Under the pieces are notes generated by a model. The model saw only the letters and a program-made list of their open reading frames with translations. It made no database searches and had not been told where the DNA came from. From contig DAOVYB010000027.1 in the NCBI GenBank assembly GCA_030635835.1, positions 1 to 12,786 of the forward strand: a DNA stretch of 12,786 nucleotides. Direction: 5' to 3'. The stretch is from Gammaproteobacteria bacterium (GTDB lineage: Bacteria > Pseudomonadota > Gammaproteobacteria > UBA6429). Position 1 is the stretch's first letter; each line of letters begins with the position of its first letter. Shown here one piece after another: positions 7,045-12,786 of the stretch. The translations under genes were made by a program, and so were the position numbers.

Positions 7045-7074
7045 ATTTTACTAAAGTGTTGAGGACACGTCCAA
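7045..7074 (-). promoter_or_regulatory. Candidate sigma70 promoter for the YebC/YeeN-type gene
   Basis: On the minus strand TTGGAC (7069-7074) and TAAAAT (7045-7050) are 18 bases apart, about 43 bases before the start codon. The -10 box matches consensus at 5 of 6 positions and the -35 box is partial. The -35 box overlaps a short palindromic GGAC-AC-GTCC (7062-7071), which may be chance. Confidence 0.4.
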
Positions 7075-7162
7075 ACAAATTAAACCTGATTTATTCATAC
7101 TGAAATAACATACCGTATATATATAAAGAATGGCATAATAAAGCGAATCAGTCGTAATCTGC

Positions 7163-7181
7163 TTCAATAATAATCATTATT
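7163..7181 (+). promoter_or_regulatory. Fur-box-like palindrome ahead of the RND pump gene
   Basis: Lined up with the classical 19-base Fur consensus, the sequence matches 14 of 19 positions, including an unbroken run ATAATCATTAT in its right part. It ends 12 bases before the ATG at 7194, so a bound repressor would cover the translation start region and probably the start of the transcript. The DNA here is very AT-rich, which raises the chance of a fortuitous match, and I did not find a clear -35/-10 pair for the operon beyond the TATATATATA stretch at 7116-7125. Confidence 0.4.
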
Positions 7182-7193
7182 AAAAGAAAACTT

Positions 7194-10100
7194 ATGATCG
7201 CAAGCTTTATTGAATTTTTTGTTAATCGCCACCTGCTGACCAACATGCTGTTCGCCTCGGTTATTATTGGCGGCCTTTTCTCCTGGCAGGAGATCAAAAA
7301 GGAAGAAAGACCTGATATCACCTACGACTTTGTCAGGGTTTCAGCAAGCTACCCCGGTGCCACCGCTGCAGAAGTGGAACACTTTGTCACCCGTGAGTTG
7401 GAAGAAGAATTAAAGTCTGTCGATGGCATACACCGCATTTTTAGTAGTGTTAGCCGCGGATCAACCACCATATCTGTGGAATTAGAACAGGATTTATCCA
7501 ATAAAAACGAAGTTATTACAGAAGTTCGTAATGCTGCACTCGGTGCCCAGCTCCCTCCCGAAGTACGCGATAAACCTTCAGTTCGTGTATTTAAAAGCTC
7601 GAAAAAAGCCATTATCGATATTGCACTCATTCATACCAAGGCTCACTTACTCAGCAATGCTCAGCGGCAGGAATTACAACGCCTGGCAATTTCGCTAGAG
7701 TTGCAACTGACTAATTTATCACAAATAAATAGCATTAATCGTTCTGGTTATTTGCAGGAAGAACTGCAAATCAATGTTGATCCAAAAAAGCTGGTTCGTT
7801 ATCAAATCCCGCTCAGCCAGGTCATTAAGGAAATCAAAAACAATCATATAAGACAACCTGCTGGCCATATTGAAGTTAAAGATGAACCCAGTGTCACCAT
7901 TGATGCCCAGCTTGATACGGTAGATAAACTCAATCAACTTTACGTGCAGGCAGGATTTCAGGGCAAAGCCATCGATTTAAAATCAATTGCAGAAGTCAGA
8001 ACCGACTTCCGCCGTGAAAAAAGAATCACCAAAGTTAATGGACATGAGTCAATCATGTTTAACGTGGTAAAAAATGGCTCTTATGGGATTATCGAATCGT
8101 TGGTCGAGGTAAAGAAAGTCGTCGAAGAATTTACCAGTAACAACCTGCGCCACTCAGATGTACAGCTAGTCATACTTGATGATGAATCATATGAAGTACG
8201 AAATCGCCTCAGTATTATCTCCACCAATGGCACAATTGGTTTTATCCTGATTCTACTCACCCTGTTTCTATTTCTAAATAAACGAGCAGGAATCTGGGTC
8301 GCCCTGGGTATTCCATTTACCATTTGTTTAACACTCATCGTCAGTATGACCATCGGCTATACCATTAATAACGTTACCCTTGCCGCTGTTATTATTGTGA
8401 TGGGGATCGTGGTTGATGATGCCATTGTTGTGGCTGAGAATATTGCTCGCTTTCAGTCTCAGGGTTATAGCTCACAGGAGGCTGCGGTAAAAGGAACCAA
8501 CCAGGTATTCATGCCTGTGCTTGCCAGTAGTGTTACCACCTGCATCGCTTTTATACCGTTATTTTATTTTTCCGGACGCTTTGGTTCTTTTGTTAGCTTT
8601 ATTCCACCTATAGTGTTTCTCATGTTGTTTGCCAGCTTATTAGAGTCGCTGGTAGTTTTACCCGGTCATTTACATATTCAGGTACCGCGTTTATTACAAC
8701 GCAAACAAAAGAAAAAATTAGCTGAAATAAAACCCCACTGGTTTGACCGTATTGAACAACGCTATGGCAATCTGTTAATGCGTTTATTAAATTATAAATA
8801 TCTTATCTTTGCGGCCTTTATTGCCTTACTGCTCGGTTCTATCTTTATTGCAAAACAGACGATGAACTTTGTTCTGTTTCCTCATTCAGAAACGCGAGAA
8901 ATTGTTTTACTTGGTAAAACAAGTAAAAAATCTAATCGTTATGAAACAGCCATAATTAGTAAAGAAATTGAAAACCTGATTACACCGTATATTGGAAAAG
9001 AAGTTATCGGCTTCCGCACTGAGATAGCACGTAGTCGTCATGGTGGTGTTGCTAAAGAAAACAGCTTCCGCATGATTATTGAAATTGTACCAAAAGAAGA
9101 ACGAGAGCGTTCAGCTGATGACCTGGTCAACCTGTGGAAACCACAAGCAGATAAAGTTAAAGGTTTAACTAAACTCATTATTCAAAAAAGCCGTTACGGA
9201 CAATCATCTGGCAGCGCAATCGATGTTGTCATTCAGGAAAATAATGATGTATTAAGAAACCAGGCTGCAGAAGCTTTATTAACCGCAATGAATAATCATC
9301 CTGATCTAAGCAATGCCGAAATTGATAGACCGCTGACATTACCTGAATACAAAATAGATATGCAACGTGAAAAAATCAAACGGCTGGCTATTAGCCCGGT
9401 TGATATTGCTACAACCTTCCGTGCATCACTCGAAGGAAATATTCTCTATGAAATCCCTAAAGGTAATGAACATATTGATGTACGCGTATCAGTAATTGAT
9501 AGTGCTAAAAAAGATATAAAAAGCATTCTCGAAATTCCGGTAGAGAATCAGGCTAACTACCTTGCACCATTGGGAGATTTGGTCAACATCAATAAAACAA
9601 TGGCCGCTACGTCTATCAACCGGCGTGACACCCGACGTGCTACCACTGTTTATGCCGATATTAAAAAAGACAGTATCAAAACTCCGTTACAAATCGCGGT
9701 AGATTTAGAAAATACGGTCTTTCAGGATATTGTAAGCAAACAACCCTCTACCAGTATTAACTTTGATGGTGAAGTAGCCGACACACGTGATTCAAGAAAT
9801 GATTTACGTAATGCCGTTGTCATGGTGGTGTTTTTAATTTTTGCTATTCTCGTTATTCTGTTTAACTCACTAACACGCCCTATTATGATTATGCTAGCTA
9901 TTCCCTTTGGTATGGTTGGGGTTATTCTTGCCTTCTGGCTACATGGGCAAACACTATTTGGTTTCTTTGCCGCTATTGGTTCACTGGGAATGGCGGGGGT
10001 GGTTATTAATGATGCTATTATTATGTTGACCAAACTTGATTACGAGTATGACAAGGCAACAGATAAATCCATGAATGAGGTAGCTAATCGTAATGAAAGG

Positions 10101-10337
10101 ATCGCCCGCATTGCTGCAACACGTCTTAAAGCTGTCATACTCACCACGCTGACAACAGTAGTCGGTGTGTTACCTACCGCTTATGGTGTAGCAGGATATG
10201 ATTCAATGCTGTCTGAAATGATGTTAGCCATGGCATGGGGATTATTATTTGGCTCGATTATTACCCTGTTATTAATCCCCTGCATGTATAGTTTTATTCA
10301 GGATTTGCAACAACGTTTAAACACCATAATCAAATAA
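7194..10337 (+). CDS. RND efflux transporter, inner-membrane permease (AcrB family)
   Basis: A 1047-residue protein, the normal AcrB-family length, with the typical plan: TM1 at the N-terminus (about 14-32), a large periplasmic porter domain, TM2-6, a second porter domain, and TM8-12. TM4 has GIVVDDAIVVAENI (404-417), with the proton-relay pair D408/D409. In TM10 the position of AcrB K940 is not lysine: the sequence is GVVINDAIIML (935-945), the VVN-type variant of many less-studied RND pumps. TM segments such as ILILLTLFLFLNKRAGIWVALGIP confirm the fold. It is followed after 26 bases by a TolC-like gene, so the pair forms an operon, but no membrane-fusion adaptor gene is beside it. The ATG at 7194 has only a weak AAAGAAAA upstream. 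The substrate is not predictable. Confidence 0.93.
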   Translation: MIASFIEFFVNRHLLTNMLFASVIIGGLFSWQEIKKEERPDITYDFVRVSASYPGATAAEVEHFVTRELEEELKSVDGIHRIFSSVSRGSTTISVELEQDLSNKNEVITEVRNAALGAQLPPEVRDKPSVRVFKSSKKAIIDIALIHTKAHLLSNAQRQELQRLAISLELQLTNLSQINSINRSGYLQEELQINVDPKKLVRYQIPLSQVIKEIKNNHIRQPAGHIEVKDEPSVTIDAQLDTVDKLNQLYVQAGFQGKAIDLKSIAEVRTDFRREKRITKVNGHESIMFNVVKNGSYGIIESLVEVKKVVEEFTSNNLRHSDVQLVILDDESYEVRNRLSIISTNGTIGFILILLTLFLFLNKRAGIWVALGIPFTICLTLIVSMTIGYTINNVTLAAVIIVMGIVVDDAIVVAENIARFQSQGYSSQEAAVKGTNQVFMPVLASSVTTCIAFIPLFYFSGRFGSFVSFIPPIVFLMLFASLLESLVVLPGHLHIQVPRLLQRKQKKKLAEIKPHWFDRIEQRYGNLLMRLLNYKYLIFAAFIALLLGSIFIAKQTMNFVLFPHSETREIVLLGKTSKKSNRYETAIISKEIENLITPYIGKEVIGFRTEIARSRHGGVAKENSFRMIIEIVPKEERERSADDLVNLWKPQADKVKGLTKLIIQKSRYGQSSGSAIDVVIQENNDVLRNQAAEALLTAMNNHPDLSNAEIDRPLTLPEYKIDMQREKIKRLAISPVDIATTFRASLEGNILYEIPKGNEHIDVRVSVIDSAKKDIKSILEIPVENQANYLAPLGDLVNINKTMAATSINRRDTRRATTVYADIKKDSIKTPLQIAVDLENTVFQDIVSKQPSTSINFDGEVADTRDSRNDLRNAVVMVVFLIFAILVILFNSLTRPIMIMLAIPFGMVGVILAFWLHGQTLFGFFAAIGSLGMAGVVINDAIIMLTKLDYEYDKATDKSMNEVANRNERIARIAATRLKAVILTTLTTVVGVLPTAYGVAGYDSMLSEMMLAMAWGLLFGSIITLLLIPCMYSFIQDLQQRLNTIIK

Positions 10338-10363
10338 GATATTAAAATAATTCGATTAACACC

Positions 10364-11767
10364 ATGAAATCAATTTTACAAAATACAATAACCAGCCTGT
10401 TGCTCATTACTGTAAGCAGCGTTATTTCTCCTGTATTAGCCAAGCAAAATAAACAACCGACCTTATCGCTTGAAACCTTTATCAAACAAGCGACTCAAAA
10501 AGACACCACATTTGAATCAATACTCATTGATCAGCTCTCGCTTAAACATCGCCGTGATACCCTGCTACCTGATAGCGATATTATTATGGATGTTAAATAC
10601 CAATACAATTTTTACCCAACCCAAAATAGCAACAAAGCTGAAGCAACCGTATCGCTAAGCAAACTCTTCCCTTATAACGGCACCCAACTTTCACTTTCAT
10701 ACAATAAAGATGCCTCTACTTTAACAACGACAGACAGTTCAAGTCTGCAATTTTTAATTACGCAACCAATTGCACAAAATGCATTTGGCAAAGGAACGCA
10801 ATTACAAGATAAAATTATTGGCATCGAAAATGATATACGCCGTTACCAAATTGTTGAAGCTTATGAAGATTATCTTGCCAGCCTCACAGCGGCTTATTAC
10901 AACTGGTACTCTGCTTATGAAAATCTTAAATCCGGCAGATTATCATATAAATCTAATCAAAAATTAATGCAAAATATTCGCGAGCGCCAACGTCAAAAAA
11001 TCGCCTTACCTATCGACGTTAACAAAATGCAATTACTGCTTATTGGCAAAAAAGAAAACTTAATTGTGTTAAACGAAGTTTATGAAACCTACAGCAATCT
11101 GATTTTTAAAGCTATTCGTTACAAAGATAAAATAGCCTATATACCGGTTAAACCAGTTCGTCCTGTTTCGAATGTGGAATTTGAAAAAGACTATCGTAAA
11201 TTCACTAATAATAGCCGCACCTATAAAACACTGAATAAGTTAGAACAACAAGGCAATATTCAGGTTAAAAAGGCAGCCGATGACTTATTACCTTCAACTA
11301 ACCTGCTACTGGGTTATCAACTTGATGGCAAGGACTGGGGAATTAATAATCAGGAACGCAGTTACTTTGCTGGTATATCAGTTCGTTGGCCGATTGGTCG
11401 CAGTATCGACAAAGCGAAACAAAGTATCGCTAAAATCGAGCATAAAAAAACTGTGCTTTCAAATCAGGATAAATATGAGGATTTACATACCAATCTGAAA
11501 AATCTTTATTTACAGATTCAGCGAGAAGAAAAGCTTATTAATATTGCAAAGAAAAAAATTATACTCGCACAATCTATTCTTAAAGATGAAGCTGAAAATT
11601 ACTCATTTGGAAAGGTTACGCTCAACGACTATATTTCTGCTGTAAACCGTGTTGATGAAAATCGATTTAGTTATACCGAACATAGCGTTCAACTCAACAA
11701 AATACTACTCGAATGGTTACGTTTAACAGACCAGCTTGTAAACGAGAATGTATTAGAAGCACAATAA
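10364..11767 (+). CDS. TolC-like outer-membrane efflux protein
   Basis: A 467-residue protein with a signal peptide (residues 1-26, cleavage expected after VLA). There is no lipobox cysteine, so it is not one of the lipidated OprM-type channels. The mature part has the alternation of outer-membrane efflux proteins: beta-rich stretches (DIIMDVKYQYNFYP, 72-85; SLSKLFPYNGTQLSLSYN, 101-118; a second pair around TNLLLGYQLDG and RSYFAGISVRWPIGRS) between long helices such as YEDYLASLTAAYYNWYSAYE and the C-terminal coiled region. The length fits TolC (about 470 mature residues). It lies 26 bases behind the RND pump gene and should provide the outer-membrane duct. The family is assigned by overall pattern, since TolC proteins conserve few residues. 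Confidence 0.85.
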   Translation: MKSILQNTITSLLLITVSSVISPVLAKQNKQPTLSLETFIKQATQKDTTFESILIDQLSLKHRRDTLLPDSDIIMDVKYQYNFYPTQNSNKAEATVSLSKLFPYNGTQLSLSYNKDASTLTTTDSSSLQFLITQPIAQNAFGKGTQLQDKIIGIENDIRRYQIVEAYEDYLASLTAAYYNWYSAYENLKSGRLSYKSNQKLMQNIRERQRQKIALPIDVNKMQLLLIGKKENLIVLNEVYETYSNLIFKAIRYKDKIAYIPVKPVRPVSNVEFEKDYRKFTNNSRTYKTLNKLEQQGNIQVKKAADDLLPSTNLLLGYQLDGKDWGINNQERSYFAGISVRWPIGRSIDKAKQSIAKIEHKKTVLSNQDKYEDLHTNLKNLYLQIQREEKLINIAKKKIILAQSILKDEAENYSFGKVTLNDYISAVNRVDENRFSYTEHSVQLNKILLEWLRLTDQLVNENVLEAQ

Positions 11768-11786
11768 TAAAAATCAATTTATAAAA

Positions 11787-12482
11787 TTAATTCGAAACAA
11801 CACCCCGGCAATTAGGAAATTGTGAACAGCCCCAAAAAGTATTACCAGCATTCTTACCTTTTTTTGCTGTTCGTTTAATCATCTTTTGACTACAAATCGG
11901 ACACAGTGGTTCGAGCTCAGGCATTTCCTGTTTGACTTCTTTAATTGGCTGATCTGTTTCAGAAGTCAAATCAGTTTCGTCTATCGTATTCAGTGCTTCA
12001 ACCATTTGAGAGAGGTCAACGCCATTAATTAGCATCAGTGCTTTTCCAAGTGAAAAATCAAGTGCATCAGGTGTAAATATACCGGAAGTTATAACTATGC
12101 CATGTGCTGCAGATTCAGTTTCCATTGCATTATAGAGCTCATCTACTGCAACTACATCAACATGATGTTCTCGCCAATGTCGGTATTGAACTAATGTTGC
12201 TTCGTGGTTTATTTGTAATTCAACATCGACTCCGCCTTCATCTTTATCACGCTTTTCAGAGACAGCGTAGCCACGATGTTTGAATATCAGGGAAATAAGT
12301 TTATCAAACTCTTCATCATTCAATTCTTTCAGGTAATCAAAAGCATGATTAGAGATAGGTTGATTAAAATCATTACCCGGTTGCATGCCTTTATGAACAG
12401 GCGCACGCGAAGCTTTTAACCACGGTAATTTTGAAACCGATTCAATCATTACCTTAAAAAATGATTTATTTTTATCTGTCAT
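11787..12482 (-). CDS. Mrr-type restriction endonuclease domain with C4 zinc finger
   Basis: A 231-residue protein. Residues about 46-165 form an Mrr_cat domain: LNDEEFDKLISLIFKHRGY (54-72), then KDEGGVDVEL with D86, TLVQYRHWR (96-104), VDELYNAM (113-120), GIVITSGIFTPDA (128-140) and LINGVDL (151-157). The catalytic pattern D...QxK reads D86...Q99-Y-R101, an arginine for the lysine. A short acidic linker leads to a topoisomerase-type zinc finger with CPIC (C194, C197), then C219 and C225 in GCSQFPNC. This Mrr plus zinc finger pairing is known in proteins annotated simply as restriction endonucleases; membrane helices seen in some relatives are absent. No methyltransferase gene is next to it, so it is not a classical restriction-modification pair. 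It is monocistronic and converges with the TolC-like gene. The ATG at 12480-12482 has no Shine-Dalgarno site. Confidence 0.85.
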   Translation of the reverse strand: MTDKNKSFFKVMIESVSKLPWLKASRAPVHKGMQPGNDFNQPISNHAFDYLKELNDEEFDKLISLIFKHRGYAVSEKRDKDEGGVDVELQINHEATLVQYRHWREHHVDVVAVDELYNAMETESAAHGIVITSGIFTPDALDFSLGKALMLINGVDLSQMVEALNTIDETDLTSETDQPIKEVKQEMPELEPLCPICSQKMIKRTAKKGKNAGNTFWGCSQFPNCRGVVSN

Positions 12483-12501
12483 AGTAAATTAATCAGTAAA
12501 T

Positions 12502-12599
12502 AGGTACCGGAGTCGCCACTAGTTAAAAATATTGTATTCAAAATAATCACGCATATCAAAACAACAATTATTATCTCTACTATAGCGACTCCGGTACCT
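12502..12599. repeat. 15-bp perfect inverted repeat flanking a promoter
   Basis: The left arm aggtaccggagtcgc (12502-12516) is repeated exactly in inverted form at 12585-12599, with 68 bases between. The interval contains the promoter of the minus-strand nuclease gene. No target-site duplication is obvious outside the arms, so there is no direct evidence of transposition. Possible readings are a small non-autonomous mobile element, an intergenic repeat family, or a regulator's operator pair. Confidence 0.7.
12531..12559 (-). promoter_or_regulatory. Strong sigma70-like promoter for the Mrr-zinc finger gene
   Basis: On the minus strand TTGATA (12554-12559) and TACAAT (12531-12536) are exactly 17 bases apart, each matching consensus at 5 of 6 positions. 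This is the best promoter match in the window. The expected transcript start is near 12524, about 40 bases before the ATG. Copies of a 15-bp inverted repeat lie on both sides of it, one within the predicted leader. Confidence 0.65.
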
Positions 12600-12638
12600 G
12601 GATGCATATCTTTGCTAAAGCAACTCCGGTACTTAGAT
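12580..12638 (+). repeat. Two tandem-like copies of a 24-bp element
   Basis: Positions 12580-12603 and 12615-12638 are direct repeats that differ at 4 of 24 positions; both contain CTCCGGTAC and end with an AGAT/GGAT block. Their starts are 35 bases apart. The first overlaps the right arm of the inverted repeat, so the 15-bp core occurs three times in about 135 bases, once in one orientation and twice in the other. Confidence 0.6.
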
Positions 12639-12648
12639 CAAAGTCATC

Positions 12649-12681
12649 CCCCCTCCCTTAGGGAGGGGGTTAGGGGGAGGG
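12649..12681 (+). repeat. G/C-rich hairpin followed by a quadruplex-type G tract
   Basis: A perfect 9-bp stem (12649-12657 with 12661-12669) closes on a TTA loop. The G side continues into four G-runs of 3, 5, 5 and 3 between 12661 and 12681, separated by A, TTA and A, which meets the usual G-quadruplex pattern with very short loops on the plus strand. It contrasts sharply with the AT-rich surroundings and resembles C/G-rich intergenic repeats that are scattered in multiple copies in many bacterial genomes. Confidence 0.55.
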
Positions 12682-12696
12682 AATCTATATTCAATC

Positions 12697-12786
12697 ACCC
12701 CACCCTAGCCCTCGACAATTGCTCGGTCTCTGTTCCTGACTCGACTCTACCGATTCCTTCCATGGAATCGTCCTGCTTTGTTCTAC
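12697..12786. other. G/C-rich edge region of unknown nature
   Basis: After a second C-rich patch (12697-12712) the sequence changes character and stays higher in G+C to the window end. It contains a 7-bp hairpin, CGATTCC (12751-12757) with GGAATCG (12764-12770) around a 6-base loop. Two minus-strand frames are open from the window edge, one of them to a stop at 12691-12693, but both are too short to call a gene. It may be the end of a repeat family or of a gene or mobile element lying outside. Confidence 0.3.

Noticed and set aside
11771..11790. A bidirectional terminator between the TolC-like and nuclease genes
   Set aside because: The palindrome is almost entirely A/T with an imperfect stem and overlaps a stop codon, so it does not differ from chance in this AT-rich gap.
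12502..12638. A CRISPR array
   Set aside because: There are only three core copies, in mixed orientation and unequally spaced, with a promoter in one of the intervals and no cas genes.
12691..12786. A partial minus-strand gene entering from the right edge
   Set aside because: Two frames are open over about 90 bases, neither shows a recognisable domain, and the region is repeat-like, so coding potential cannot be supported.

Overview
The window looks like ordinary chromosome from an AT-rich gammaproteobacterium, probably free-living. The pointers are a YebC-family protein of the YeeN type, the remnant of an Ndh-type NADH dehydrogenase close to the E. coli protein, an RND pump paired with a TolC-like channel, and a response regulator-EAL protein of the RocR/PvrR layout. 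I cannot name a genus. I see no phage genes, CRISPR array, rRNA, tRNA or complete insertion sequence.

Layout. (1) 94-1958, minus strand: a tight three-gene operon, membrane metallophosphoesterase -> GIY-YIG-like protein -> DUF3293 protein. The genes abut or overlap, and a sigma70-like promoter lies so close to the first ATG that its mRNA may be almost leaderless. (2) 2036-3214, minus: an orphan receiver-EAL protein, predicted to degrade cyclic di-GMP. (3) 3490-3705, minus: a 71-residue protein of unknown function. (4) 3890-6253, plus: a decayed 5' end of an ndh gene whose short remaining reading frame ends in a TGATG overlap with a transporter related to ATP/ADP translocases. The transporter in turn overlaps a Tat-exported aldo/keto reductase. 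(5) 6283-7002, minus: a YebC/YeeN-type protein, divergent from the next operon. (6) 7194-11767, plus: an RND inner-membrane pump and a TolC-like outer-membrane channel, with no periplasmic adaptor gene beside them. A Fur-box-like palindrome sits just before the pump start codon. (7) 11787-12482, minus: an Mrr-type nuclease domain joined to a topoisomerase-type zinc finger, with an arginine where the catalytic lysine is expected. (8) 12483-12786: a repeat-rich intergenic region holding three copies of a 15-bp element, two of them flanking the nuclease gene's predicted promoter, then a G/C-rich hairpin with a quadruplex-type G tract, and a compositionally different tail running off the window.

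How the genes work together. The RND and TolC genes should give two parts of a tripartite exporter and would need an adaptor encoded elsewhere. The transporter and reductase are translationally coupled and may act on one substrate or its derivative, but nothing in the sequence names it. The small minus-strand operon joins a phosphoesterase and a nuclease-like protein without a visible shared pathway. I found no convincing new defence or mobile system. The most worthwhile leads are the ndh scar that now leads into the transporter gene, the variant Mrr-zinc finger protein with inverted repeats around its promoter, and the Fur-like site ahead of an adaptor-less RND operon.
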